From the NCBI RefSeq assembly GCF_000367945.1, contig NZ_KB849179.1:1330935-1394934 (forward strand): a DNA stretch of 64,000 nt. Reading direction: 5' to 3'. Shown piece after piece: positions 27,569 to 36,752 of this stretch. A program made the position numbers and the translations under genes. The notes under the pieces are model-generated. The model saw only the letters and a program-made list of their open reading frames with translations. It searched no databases and was not told the DNA's origin. Origin of the DNA: Acinetobacter proteolyticus. GTDB lineage: Bacteria > Pseudomonadota > Gammaproteobacteria > Pseudomonadales > Moraxellaceae. Position 1 is the first letter of the stretch. Every line of letters begins with the position of its first letter.

Positions 27569-28501
27569 TTAAAAGGGTCTTGCACCCGCTAGACTGACTC
27601 GTTTCAATAAACGACGCTGCTCAGCAGGAAAAGCGGTACGTGAGTGCAAGGTCAACTGATTATCCCAATACACAATATCGCCAATTTCCCATTGATGCTC
27701 ATAGCGATACTGTGGTTGTACAATATGCGCTCTTAAACGTTCAATCAAAGCTGAGCCTTTCTGATCATCATAGCCAACCACTTCTACCTCTGTCTGCGCA
27801 TCTAAATAAATACCACGTCGACCACTTTCAGAATGGGTACGCACCAATGGATGCGGAAAAGCAGAACCTAAGGTCGGTTGATCTGAGAAGCGGTATTTGG
27901 GAATGGGACTCTTGTCTTTAAGACGCAAGAAAGGGTTATAGGTGATCAGTTGTAAACCATCAATTTCGTCTTTGGTTGCTTGATCAAGATCTTCATAGGC
28001 CTGTACCGTATTGTACCAGCTGGTTGCTCCACCATCTTTAGGAATTTCAATCGCATAAAGTAAAGAGCCGCTAGACGGTTGTGGTGTCCAGTGATGGTCA
28101 CTATGCGGTGTCAATTCACCATGCCCAGTATAATCCCCCTCACCAACGGCATTGGATACAGGCACAATGTCTGGTGGAACATGCGTATCATGATTTGTTG
28201 CCAATACAGGGACATCTGTGGGCGGACGGAAGATTCCGCCAAAATAGCTGGCAAAAGCAAGTAGGTCATGATCTTCTAGGTCTTGTGACTTGAACACAAG
28301 AATTAAATGCTCATGCAATGCTTTTTTGAGCTTCAAAATCACTTCCGAGCTTTGTGGCTGACTGGCATCTAGTCCTGTCACGATCGCGCCCAAAGCCCCT
28401 TTGATCGGTGTAATTTGTACGGTGTCCAAGCTATGTTTTTTATATTCATGCCAACGTGGTGCGCTTTCGATCGCGGCTGAGAGTTGTGTGAGTACGGTCA
28501 T
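27569..28501 (-). CDS. TauD/TfdA-family 2-oxoglutarate dioxygenase
   Basis: This 310-residue protein has the iron ligands His133 and Asp135 (TPHSDHHW) and His286 (LTLHSR), with a late Arg in RRLLKRVSL for 2-oxoglutarate. TauD-type enzymes hydroxylate sulfonates or sulfate esters so that sulfite or sulfate is released. Location next to sulfonate-type ABC genes makes a sulfur role likely; the exact substrate cannot be read from the sequence. TAGGAA precedes the start. A perfect inverted repeat lies 60 bases upstream. Confidence 0.87.
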   Translation of the reverse strand: MTVLTQLSAAIESAPRWHEYKKHSLDTVQITPIKGALGAIVTGLDASQPQSSEVILKLKKALHEHLILVFKSQDLEDHDLLAFASYFGGIFRPPTDVPVLATNHDTHVPPDIVPVSNAVGEGDYTGHGELTPHSDHHWTPQPSSGSLLYAIEIPKDGGATSWYNTVQAYEDLDQATKDEIDGLQLITYNPFLRLKDKSPIPKYRFSDQPTLGSAFPHPLVRTHSESGRRGIYLDAQTEVEVVGYDDQKGSALIERLRAHIVQPQYRYEHQWEIGDIVYWDNQLTLHSRTAFPAEQRRLLKRVSLAGARPF

Positions 28502-28560
28502 TATCGTTCCTATCCATCATTGATTATTTTAAAAGCATTGAGCTTTATTCAATCTTCCCC

Positions 28561-28582
28561 AATCACTATATATACAGTGATT
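28561..28582. promoter_or_regulatory. Inverted repeat upstream of the dioxygenase gene
   Basis: AATCACT and AGTGATT are perfect arms around an 8-base AT spacer, 60 bases upstream of the start. It is an operator candidate; no T-run follows in either direction. Confidence 0.5.
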
Positions 28583-28655
28583 GATTTAAATATATGTAAA
28601 CGACTAAATTTAAGAAGCAATATTTTTATATTAATTTAGTCATTTTTATGATTAT

Positions 28656-28689
28656 AAAATCAGTTCACTTGGATTTACCAAGCAAACTG
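28656..28689 (-). terminator. Terminator overlapping the ATPase stop codon
   Basis: On the minus strand CAGTTTGCTTGG pairs with CCAAGTGAACTG over 12 positions including two G-T pairs. The 5-base loop contains the TAA stop of the 28675 gene, and ATTTTAT follows. Confidence 0.7.
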
Positions 28690-29499
28690 AAATTGATTAA
28701 ATTCTTTTGTGGGAGGAATAATTAAATGATCATCATCCACATGACTAAAATCAGTCAAAATATCATTTCGAATGGCAGACAGTCGCACATCCTCCCGTAC
28801 CCGTGGATGCGCCAAGTTAACGGGAACAATCCGCTTGATTCGGCCTGGATTCGGTTGCATGACCACTACACGATCACCAAGAAATACCGCCTCCTCAACA
28901 TCATGTGTCACGATAATCATGGTAATTTTTTCAGCCTGCCAAATCCGTTGTAGCTCCTTTTGCAAATTTGCTCGGGTAAGCGCATCTAGAGCACCAAATG
29001 GCTCATCCAGCAATAAAATCTTAGGTCGATTAATCAAGCTTCTGGCAATGGCAACACGTTGGCTCATCCCACCTGAAAGCTGTGCAGGATAAGCTTGTTT
29101 AAACTTGCTTAGCCCAACCAATTCAATATGCTCATCAATGAGTTGATCCTGCTCCTTTCGTGTGAGTTGACTGTTTAATAACGCAACCCGAATATTATCC
29201 TGCACATTCAACCATGGAAATAAGCGGTGATCTTGGAACACAATTCCTCGCTCCAAACTGGTGCCATCAATCGGCTGACCATCAACCAGAATTTTTCCTT
29301 CGAATTGATCATCTAAACCAACCAGCAAACGAAGTAAAGTTGATTTTCCACAACCACTGCTGCCCACAATACTGACGAATTCCCCTGCTTGAATATTCAG
29401 TGAAACATCATCTAAAACCTTAAGTGCATGATCTTGGTACTGACCATAGGATTTATTAAGATGATTAATTTGCACTGATCCAACATTAAATGATGTCAT
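28675..29499 (-). CDS. ABC transporter ATPase, nitrate/sulfonate/taurine type (SsuB/TauB-like)
   Basis: This 274-residue ATPase has Walker A GSSGCGKST, signature LSGGMSQRVAIA, Walker B ILLLDEPFGALD and the switch His in IIVTHDVEEA. It is of the SsuB/TauB kind that powers sulfonate uptake. GGGGG precedes the start. It is separated from the permease genes by the molbindin and sigma-54 activator genes, so which permease it drives is uncertain. Confidence 0.92.
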   Translation of the reverse strand: MTSFNVGSVQINHLNKSYGQYQDHALKVLDDVSLNIQAGEFVSIVGSSGCGKSTLLRLLVGLDDQFEGKILVDGQPIDGTSLERGIVFQDHRLFPWLNVQDNIRVALLNSQLTRKEQDQLIDEHIELVGLSKFKQAYPAQLSGGMSQRVAIARSLINRPKILLLDEPFGALDALTRANLQKELQRIWQAEKITMIIVTHDVEEAVFLGDRVVVMQPNPGRIKRIVPVNLAHPRVREDVRLSAIRNDILTDFSHVDDDHLIIPPTKEFNQFQFAW

Positions 29500-29569
29500 T
29501 TTAAGCCCCCTACAATATAGGAATTAAAAATATAACAAAAACGGATTTATTATATTTATCCATCATTTA

Positions 29570-29785
29570 CTACAGCTTTGCCAATGCAACTTCTGTTGAT
29601 TTAATTAAGACAATCACTTCACTACCTAATTCCAAATTTAGATTTTTAACTGAACGGGTGGTAATCACTGAAGTAAATACCCCTGCTGGTGTTTCCACAT
29701 CTACCTCAGAAACTACACTTCCTTCAATGATTTCTTTTACTACGCCACGAAACTGATTACGCACATTAATTTGAGGAATACTCAT
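29570..29785 (-). CDS. Molbindin-like TOBE-domain protein (Mop)
   Basis: This 71-residue protein is a single TOBE/Mop domain (MSIPQINVRNQFRGVVKEI, then SEVDVETPAG and EVIVLIKSTEVALAKL). Such proteins bind molybdate or tungstate oxyanions in a multimer. Its presence amid organosulfur genes is unexpected; sulfate and molybdate are chemically similar oxyanions, so it may buffer or sense one of them. The role is inference. Confidence 0.85.
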   Translation of the reverse strand: MSIPQINVRNQFRGVVKEIIEGSVVSEVDVETPAGVFTSVITTRSVKNLNLELGSEVIVLIKSTEVALAKL

Positions 29786-29943
29786 TTTTCACCACTTAAT
29801 AACTATTTCAATAAATTGTGATTGTTATATTAGGCAAAGCATCAATATTTAGAACTATTATTTTTTAATATTTTTTGATTAAAAAGTTATATTTATTTTA
29901 CTTCATTGATTATTATTTTTTCCGCAAAGTAATTTTAAAGCAA

Positions 29944-29967
29944 TAAAAAGGTGAACATCTGCCACCT
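29944..29967 (-). terminator. Weak terminator after the sigma-54 activator
   Basis: AGGTG and CACCT pair around a 9-base loop, followed on the minus strand by TTTTTATT. Confidence 0.45.
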
Positions 29968-29982
29968 GATTATCGATTCTGT

Positions 29983-31110
29983 TTAATTTAATAATTCTTC
30001 TAACATTATATTCATCACTTTATCGTTTCCCACCAATCCATATTTGACCAATCTTGCACGCACAATGTTACGGCTAATCCCTAATAACTTTGCAGTTTGC
30101 ACCTGATTACGGTGACAATACTCATAGGCAATACGAATGGTCGCCTCTTCAATCAAGCGATCCAGATTTTCATTTTTCAATGCATGTGAAGATTCAAACA
30201 GATTCAATAACGCATGCTGCAACATTTGTTTAGGTAATAAATCAGTCCGAGGAATGGTCTGGGTACTTTTTTCCAAGTCAGAAATTTGTCTTAAATTCAA
30301 ACTACTGGATAAGGACGCAAAGCAAAAATCGGTGGGCTGAATCTGATGATTCTTGCAAACCAATAAAGCATGATGAATGGCGTTTTCCAGTTCACGAATA
30401 TTGCCCGGATAGTTATAACTCAACAATTTCTGTATCGCACTTGGACTTAGGCTTGCAACTGGATAGCCCAAACGTTTGCAATACTGTGCAATAAAGAAGT
30501 TTGCTAGGGGTAGAATATCGCCAGGACGTTCTGCCAAGGGTGATACTTTCAGCAATGCCACGTTCAAGCGATAGAACAAATCTTCTCTAAACTTACCTGC
30601 TTGTACCGCTTCATCCAGATGCACATTGGTTGCGGCAATCACACGAACATTGAGTTTAATCGGCTTAAGTGAACCCACCCGAACAATCTCGCGTTCTTGT
30701 AACACCCTTAATAATTTGACCTGCATCGCTGGAGATAAATCACCCACCTCATCCAAGAACAAGGTGCCATGATTGGCTGCTTCGAACCATCCTGCCTTAC
30801 TATTGATTGCTCCGGTAAATGCACCTTTTTCGTGTCCAAATAACTCACTTTCAGCCAGTGATTCAGTAAATGCACCACAATTTACTGCCACAAAAGGACC
30901 TCGACTACGCTGGCTCATCATATGCACTTGCCTTGCAACCAGTTCCTTACCTGTTCCGGTATTTCCAATAATCAGAACACTGGCCTCGCTCGGTGCAATC
31001 TGTTCAATACGGTCCAGCAAATCTTTTGATTTTTGATCTTCAAAAACCATGGCTGTCGCACGCTCAGTCCGCGTTAAGGTATGATTTTGTGGATAAGTAA
31101 TGAATGACAT
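29983..31110 (-). CDS. Sigma-54-dependent activator without receiver domain (SfnR-like)
   Basis: This 375-residue protein starts almost directly with the AAA+ domain: Walker A GNTGTGKELVA, the sigma-54 contact loop GAFTGA, Walker B GTLFLDEVGD, and the arginine region FREDLFYRLNV. The C-terminus holds a Fis-type helix-turn-helix (TAKLLGISRNIVRARLVKYGL). The lack of an N-terminal sensory domain is as in SfnR, which controls sulfone and sulfonate use in Pseudomonas. It is the likely activator of the -24/-12 promoters at 40887 and 43691. Confidence 0.9.
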   Translation of the reverse strand: MSFITYPQNHTLTRTERATAMVFEDQKSKDLLDRIEQIAPSEASVLIIGNTGTGKELVARQVHMMSQRSRGPFVAVNCGAFTESLAESELFGHEKGAFTGAINSKAGWFEAANHGTLFLDEVGDLSPAMQVKLLRVLQEREIVRVGSLKPIKLNVRVIAATNVHLDEAVQAGKFREDLFYRLNVALLKVSPLAERPGDILPLANFFIAQYCKRLGYPVASLSPSAIQKLLSYNYPGNIRELENAIHHALLVCKNHQIQPTDFCFASLSSSLNLRQISDLEKSTQTIPRTDLLPKQMLQHALLNLFESSHALKNENLDRLIEEATIRIAYEYCHRNQVQTAKLLGISRNIVRARLVKYGLVGNDKVMNIMLEELLN

Positions 31111-31234
31111 GCATTTACTTCCCTATTGTTCGAAAAGAGAAGTTATCTTGCATGACTATTGGTTTAAATAGAAATCAATAATTCACCTTTGTTATTTCCA
31201 TTTATTAAAATAGAAAAAATCATTCTTAATTAAA

Positions 31235-32269
31235 TTAAAAATTATATTTTTTTTGGCTATATTCATTATATTGATTGCTATATATCTTTTTATAATCAAT
31301 CTGGTTTTGTTTTAATTGTCCTTCTTCAATTAGATTATCGACCCATATTTTAAAATCACCATCTTTAAATTTAGCTGCTTCGCTTGGAATACCCCACTGA
31401 GTCCAATATTTTAACATTGCGCCATTTTCAGGACGTTTACGCTTTTGCAAAATCTGCTCGAAGCGTGCAATCACCTGATCTCTAGGCTGTTGTCTTGACC
31501 ATTCAATCGCTTGAGCAATCCCTGTAACCACTTTACGGGTGGTATTGGGATGTTCTGCAATATAACGATTCGCCATGACATAACTGCCCGTGGTGAGATC
31601 ACCCACCAAATCATAGTCCCGATAAAGACGGCGTACCCCACCACGTTCTATCGCTGGGCCTGCCAACGGCGCCAAATCAACATGACCACTTCGTAAAGCT
31701 TGCTCTGCGGAACCAGGCGGCAAAACCACAAGCGTGACCTGACTGATTTGTTCAGGGCTCAGTCCTCCTTTTTTTAAATAAGTCTTGAGCATGTATTCCA
31801 CTTGTGCACCCAGAATATTAGTGCCTACCTTTTTGCCAATTAAGTCTTTAGCAGAATGAATCGGACTATTCTCAAGTACATAATAACCTGCAAAAGGATC
31901 ATCAAAAGTGCCATATGCGGCAATCACCACAGTTCCCGGTACGCCACTGGCCACCATTTTGACGGCCGAGCCTGCAAAACTTGGACTGCTAATATCACTA
32001 TCTCCCGATAATGCAGATTGAATTCCTTGTGGTCCGCCTGTAGAAACTCCCTGATAGCTCAATTTGATTGGCGCAAGATAGCCCAAGTCTTCAGCTAGCT
32101 CTAATGGCGTCACCACACCAGGTGAACCTAAATATCTAAATACTAAAGATTCAAGACCATCACTTCGTACCACTTTCGGCTCTGGTTTGCTACATCCCCA
32201 CAACAGCACAGACATCACAATCACAGAACCCATTCTGCCTAGATATTTTTTCCAGTCTTGCTGATGCAT
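31235..32269 (-). CDS. Sulfonate-type ABC substrate-binding lipoprotein (A)
   Basis: This 344-residue protein has a lipoprotein signal ending in LLWGC and the SsuA/TauA-type binding fold, with LIGKKVGTN and VVLPPGSAEQALRSGHVDL. It resembles the 34003 protein closely, sharing HSAxDLIGKKV, ERGGxRxL and GSYV blocks. Two adjacent ATGs exist; the second has better spacing from AGGAGA. The gene closely follows a permease and belongs to the long minus-strand operon. Confidence 0.87.
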   Translation of the reverse strand: MHQQDWKKYLGRMGSVIVMSVLLWGCSKPEPKVVRSDGLESLVFRYLGSPGVVTPLELAEDLGYLAPIKLSYQGVSTGGPQGIQSALSGDSDISSPSFAGSAVKMVASGVPGTVVIAAYGTFDDPFAGYYVLENSPIHSAKDLIGKKVGTNILGAQVEYMLKTYLKKGGLSPEQISQVTLVVLPPGSAEQALRSGHVDLAPLAGPAIERGGVRRLYRDYDLVGDLTTGSYVMANRYIAEHPNTTRKVVTGIAQAIEWSRQQPRDQVIARFEQILQKRKRPENGAMLKYWTQWGIPSEAAKFKDGDFKIWVDNLIEEGQLKQNQIDYKKIYSNQYNEYSQKKYNF

Positions 32270-32282
32270 CATCTTCTCCTGA

Positions 32283-33140
32283 CTATCGTTCTATTTTCCA
32301 AGCGGTTATACGCTTTTCAATCGCAAGTAGACTATAGTTGAACAGCAAGCCAATGCTGGTAATGCTAATAATGCCAAAGAACATTTCAGGAATCTGGAAG
32401 TTATATTGTGCATAGTTAATCAGATAGCCTAAACCGGCTTTCGCCCCGACCATTTCAGCAGCAATTAACATCAACACTGAGAATGAACCTGCCAAACGCA
32501 CCCCCACAAAAATCGTTGGGATCGCGGCGGGTAAAATCACTTTACGGAACAGTTGCACTGGACTCAGTCCCATGGTTCGGGCGGACTTGATCAACAGTGG
32601 GTCAACATTACGAACACCACTAATGGTATTCAATAGAATTGGCCATGTGCAGGCATAGGTCACCAATGCAATTTTCGAACTTTCACCAATCCCAAGAAAA
32701 AGAATAAACACAGGCAATAAAGCTAATGCAGCCGTATTACGGAACACTTCAAGCAATGGATTCAGAAATTCGGAAAACCGTGTGTACCAACCGATGGCTA
32801 AACCGAGTGGAATTGCAATCAGAATTGCGAAAAGAAACCCGCTGAGCGAGCGAATCAAACTGGCTTGTACATGCGTGAGTAGCTGACCATTCTGGATCAG
32901 ATTCCAGCCGCTAAGTAACACAGCGGAAAAGGCTGGCAAGAAAGCAGAATCAACCAAACCAATGCGTGGCACAATTTCCCAAACAGCTAAAAATAATAAA
33001 ATTGCAGCTGATCGTTTAAATGTTGTAGACAACCAAGTTAAATTTACATCAGCCCCAAAAGATTTGGTCTTTTGGGTTGAGCGAATCGATCGCTGCTGAA
33101 TCGATTTTGGAAAGGTTAAGGTATCTTTTGAACTCGACAT
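32283..33140 (-). CDS. ABC transporter permease (A)
   Basis: This 285-residue permease has about six membrane segments and the BPD_transp_1 EAA-type loop (LIKSARTMGLSPVQLFRKVILPAAIP). A 45-residue hydrophilic N-terminus precedes the first segment. It sits between the ATPase and binding-protein genes, so it probably forms a complete importer with them. GAGGT precedes the start. Confidence 0.9.
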   Translation of the reverse strand: MSSSKDTLTFPKSIQQRSIRSTQKTKSFGADVNLTWLSTTFKRSAAILLFLAVWEIVPRIGLVDSAFLPAFSAVLLSGWNLIQNGQLLTHVQASLIRSLSGFLFAILIAIPLGLAIGWYTRFSEFLNPLLEVFRNTAALALLPVFILFLGIGESSKIALVTYACTWPILLNTISGVRNVDPLLIKSARTMGLSPVQLFRKVILPAAIPTIFVGVRLAGSFSVLMLIAAEMVGAKAGLGYLINYAQYNFQIPEMFFGIISITSIGLLFNYSLLAIEKRITAWKIER

Positions 33141-33175
33141 AATGACCTCTAATGTTTAATGATTGAATATTGGAC

Positions 33176-34006
33176 TTAAGCCACCAGTTGCTTTTGTTTT
33201 TCTTGCGCTTGTGCTTTCAAGACTTCTTCGCGCAATAAGCTCCAGATTTGATGACGCAACTGGTTAAACTCGGGACTGGAACGCACATCCTCCTGATCAC
33301 TTCGCAATGCAGCAGGCACTTCAATCACCTGCTTAATGCGTCCAGGGCGTGAGGTCATAATGGCAATGCGCTGCCCCAAATAGATTGCTTCATCAATGCT
33401 ATGGGTAATAAAAATGATGGTCTTCTGAGTCTGTTGCCAAATTTTTACCAATTCAGCCTGTAAGGTTTCACGGGTCTGCGCATCCAGTGCTGCAAAAGGT
33501 TCATCCATCAATAAAATGTCAGGGTCATAGGCCAAACTTCTGGCAATTGCAACACGCTGCTTCATGCCACCTGAAAGCTCATTGGGATAATGATGTTCAA
33601 ATTCAGCCAACCCGACCAGATTTAAAAAATACTTTGCGGTTTGATAACGCTGTTCTTTACTGACCCCCTTGGCATCCAGACCAAACTCAATATTTTGTAG
33701 CGCGGTCAACCATGGAAACAGTGCATATTGCTGAAAGACAATGCCACGATCCAACCCCGGTTTTTTAATGGCTTGTCCATCAATCAGAATTTGACCCGTG
33801 GTCGGAGTCGTCAAACCAGCCAAAAGATCCAGCAATGTTGATTTTCCGCATCCACTCGGACCAACAATGGCAACAAACTCACCCGCCTTCACGTCTAAAG
33901 ACAGATTTTCAACCGCTACAAAATCTTCTGCTTGGACTTTTGCGCCTTTGACTTTTTTGGCAGCAAAAGACTTATAAACATTTTCAATTTTTAATTTTGT
34001 GCTCAT
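33176..34006 (-). CDS. ABC transporter ATPase, SsuB/TauB-like (B)
   Basis: This 276-residue ATPase has Walker [10 protein letters not shown], signature [12 protein letters not shown], Walker [13 protein letters not shown] and ITHSIDEAI. The start overlaps the stop of the preceding binding-protein gene by four bases, so the two are coupled. It is the only ATPase in the main operon and may serve both the 32283 permease and the permease pair at 35102 and 35912. Confidence 0.92.
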   Translation of the reverse strand: MSTKLKIENVYKSFAAKKVKGAKVQAEDFVAVENLSLDVKAGEFVAIVGPSGCGKSTLLDLLAGLTTPTTGQILIDGQAIKKPGLDRGIVFQQYALFPWLTALQNIEFGLDAKGVSKEQRYQTAKYFLNLVGLAEFEHHYPNELSGGMKQRVAIARSLAYDPDILLMDEPFAALDAQTRETLQAELVKIWQQTQKTIIFITHSIDEAIYLGQRIAIMTSRPGRIKQVIEVPAALRSDQEDVRSSPEFNQLRHQIWSLLREEVLKAQAQEKQKQLVA

Positions 34007-35091
34007 TGGCTATGCTCCTTACTGTACTGACCGTCAGCTACATTTTTGTTTTCACTTGCGTAGGGATTAAACTGGTTGGTAAATAAGCTATCCGCGTTAA
34101 TCTGATTAGGTTTGAACTCGCCTCTTTTTACAAATAGGTCGATCCAACGTTGGTATTGCGCAGCATTGAGCAAACCACCTTGGCTGACCACGCCATAGCT
34201 GCGCCAGTACTGCATCAATACATCGCTTTCATTGCGTTTTCTTTTTTCAATAATGCTTTTAAAGCGTGCCAAGACTTGCTCACGTGGTGTTTGCTTAGTC
34301 CATTCCACGGCTTTGGCCACACCTGTGACAAATTGCTTGACCACTTCTGGATGTTGTTGAATAAACTTCTCGGTAAAGACATAACTGCCTGCGGTAAAAC
34401 TGCCATATAAATCAGTATCCGAGACCAGTTTTCTTAGACCACCGCGTTCCAAGGCCTTGTCTTGGAAAATAGAAACCAGTGCAGCAGCATCCACCTGTCC
34501 AGCACGTAAAGCTTGTTCGGTATTGGTGGGAGGCAACACTACGAATTCAACTTGATTGATTTCATCATTACTTAAACCTTGGCGAGCTAAATAGTCTTTT
34601 AAAACAAATTCATAATGTGCACCCAAAGTGTTTACTGCCACTTTTTTGCCGATCAAATCACGCGCTGAATGAATCTGACTATTATTCGGGACGTAATAGC
34701 CCACCCAGCTTTTATCATCACTCCCATACGAGGCAACCACCGCTTTGATCTTGATGCCCGCAGCAGCTAATTTGATGATTGCACCGTCAAATGCAGTTGC
34801 CACATCTACATCACCCGTGGTCAAAGCCTGTAAATCCTGAGGACCACCTTGCACACTCCCCACATATTTCAGCTTTAAGTCACCTAAATAACCCAAGTCT
34901 TCAGCCAGCTCAGGCAATGACACTACACTGGTTAAAGATTGGTAGCGGAGTTCATGTACCTGATTGGGAGGCACTTCTGAGTCCTTACTACAAGCGGCCA
35001 AAGCCAACACGATTAAACTGAAGATGCTGAGCTGACCTAGCCCTTTCAAGCGACCTCTAAAATACTGTCCAAAACTTTGTTGTTGTTTCAT
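34003..35091 (-). CDS. Sulfonate-type ABC substrate-binding lipoprotein (B)
   Basis: This 362-residue protein has a lipoprotein signal ending in LAAC and the same fold and motifs as the 31235 protein ([39 protein letters not shown] in pieces). The two look like recent paralogues with different ligands. GGAGAA precedes the start. It follows two permease genes and overlaps the next ATPase gene. Confidence 0.88.
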   Translation of the reverse strand: MKQQQSFGQYFRGRLKGLGQLSIFSLIVLALAACSKDSEVPPNQVHELRYQSLTSVVSLPELAEDLGYLGDLKLKYVGSVQGGPQDLQALTTGDVDVATAFDGAIIKLAAAGIKIKAVVASYGSDDKSWVGYYVPNNSQIHSARDLIGKKVAVNTLGAHYEFVLKDYLARQGLSNDEINQVEFVVLPPTNTEQALRAGQVDAAALVSIFQDKALERGGLRKLVSDTDLYGSFTAGSYVFTEKFIQQHPEVVKQFVTGVAKAVEWTKQTPREQVLARFKSIIEKRKRNESDVLMQYWRSYGVVSQGGLLNAAQYQRWIDLFVKRGEFKPNQINADSLFTNQFNPYASENKNVADGQYSKEHSQ

Positions 35092-35101
35092 TTTTGTTCT
35101 C

Positions 35102-35899
35102 CTAAGGTCGCCAAAGCAAAATACGACGCTCAGCCCAATTAGCGAAGTAATTCCACGCTACACCAATAAAACCAATAATGATTAAGCCAAATACAATCAA
35201 GCCAACATCTAATGCAGCCCGTCCTCGAATCACGATATTGCCCAGTCCAACACCATAATTTGCCAACAGAAACTCTGCCCCGATGGTCGCCACCCAAGCG
35301 AAAATCAAACCGAGTTGTAACCCCAAAAAGATTTGCGTTGCAGCAGCAGGTAAAATCAGTTTGCTGAGCGTTTGCCAAGCATTAAATTGATAAACTTTGG
35401 CAACTTCGTATTGTTGCAACGGGATTTGTCTGACCCCATCAATGGTATGTAAGGCCACGGGATAAAAAACGGAAAGCACGATAAATAAGATTTTTGCGCT
35501 ATTGCCATAATCCAAGAAGGTGGTGATCAGCGGAAGCCATGCAAACAAGGAAATCTGACGCAGCACATTAAAACTTGGCAGAAATAAATAATTGGCCCAA
35601 CGGGAGACACCGACCACAATACCGAAAATAATGGCCAATACACTTCCAATCACAAAACCAGCCAAATCACGAAATAGACTTGCACCTAAACCGACCCAAA
35701 ACTCTTGTTGCTGAAATTGATAAATAGCGATTTTGACTACTTCGAAAGGTGCTGGAATGAGTTTAGGATTGACCCAATTTAAGTGAGAAGCAATCGCCCA
35801 CAGCAAGATGAATGCAATTGGAAGCACCAAGCCATAAAATTGCAGATGAGTTAAATTGAATGCTTGCTTCGTTCTATCCAATTTTTCAGTATTCGACAT
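35102..35899 (-). CDS. ABC transporter permease (B1)
   Basis: This 265-residue permease has six hydrophobic segments and an EAA-type loop (QQYEVAKVYQFNAWQTLSKLILPAA). It lies ten bases upstream of binding protein B and is preceded by another permease, so the two may pair as a heterodimer. AGGAT precedes the start. Confidence 0.9.
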   Translation of the reverse strand: MSNTEKLDRTKQAFNLTHLQFYGLVLPIAFILLWAIASHLNWVNPKLIPAPFEVVKIAIYQFQQQEFWVGLGASLFRDLAGFVIGSVLAIIFGIVVGVSRWANYLFLPSFNVLRQISLFAWLPLITTFLDYGNSAKILFIVLSVFYPVALHTIDGVRQIPLQQYEVAKVYQFNAWQTLSKLILPAAATQIFLGLQLGLIFAWVATIGAEFLLANYGVGLGNIVIRGRAALDVGLIVFGLIIIGFIGVAWNYFANWAERRILLWRP

Positions 35900-35911
35900 A
35901 TCCTATCTCCC

Positions 35912-36751
35912 CTAAAATGCACGACGTTGCCAATGGCTAAACCCATGTTCAACCCACCCCAAAATGTGATCGAGGACAAAGCCAACAATGCCTATTACGA
36001 TCACTGCCATAAAAATAATGTCGGGTTGAATCAGTTGTCGTCCCCACACAATCAGATAACCAATTCCTTCACTACTCGCTAACAGTTCGACAAATACTAG
36101 GGACAACCACGCTTGCATAATGCCCTGACGTAAGCCACTGACAATATTCGGTAAGGCAGAAGGTAAAATGACGCGTCGAAAAGTTTGACCCGTACTAAAG
36201 GCATATACTTTCGAGACTTCCAATAAATGTGTTGGAACATTCAATACACTGCGATAGGTCGCAACCAACACAGGTACAAATACAGCAAGCGAAATCGCCG
36301 CAATTTTTAAGCTTTCATCGATGCCTAAGAAAATCATCAGCAATGGAATCCAGCCAATCACTGGAAATTGCGCAATTAAATTAAAAGTTGGATAAATAAA
36401 TCGATGCGCAATACGCGATAATCCGATGAGAAAACCCAATAACAACCCGATACTGCCGCCCACTAAAACACTCCAAGCCACCCGTTTTAAGCTAATCCAT
36501 AAATTGTCTTGCAATTCATGCGTATCGATTAGTTCCAAGGTGGTTTGCCAAACCAAGGCCGGACTTGGCAAAATCTGCTCAGCTAACCATTGTTTCTGCA
36601 CCGCATACTGCCAAATTGCCAATACAATCGCAGGAACAATCAATGCCAATACAATACGGGCAATCCAGAACCCAAACTGTTTTAAATAAGGGCCTAAATT
36701 GATCCGCTGCCAAGTGTGTTCATTTTCTAATGGAGTTTCGATGCTACTCAT
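35912..36751 (-). CDS. ABC transporter permease (B2)
   Basis: This 279-residue permease is similar in layout to B1, with an EAA-type loop (THLLEVSKVYAFSTGQTFRRVILPSALP). GAGGG precedes the start. It lies one base from the MFS gene stop. Sulfonate importers usually use one permease as a homodimer, so two adjacent permease genes suggest a heterodimer or two separate systems. Confidence 0.9.
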   Translation of the reverse strand: MSSIETPLENEHTWQRINLGPYLKQFGFWIARIVLALIVPAIVLAIWQYAVQKQWLAEQILPSPALVWQTTLELIDTHELQDNLWISLKRVAWSVLVGGSIGLLLGFLIGLSRIAHRFIYPTFNLIAQFPVIGWIPLLMIFLGIDESLKIAAISLAVFVPVLVATYRSVLNVPTHLLEVSKVYAFSTGQTFRRVILPSALPNIVSGLRQGIMQAWLSLVFVELLASSEGIGYLIVWGRQLIQPDIIFMAVIVIGIVGFVLDHILGWVEHGFSHWQRRAF

Positions 36752-36752
36752 T

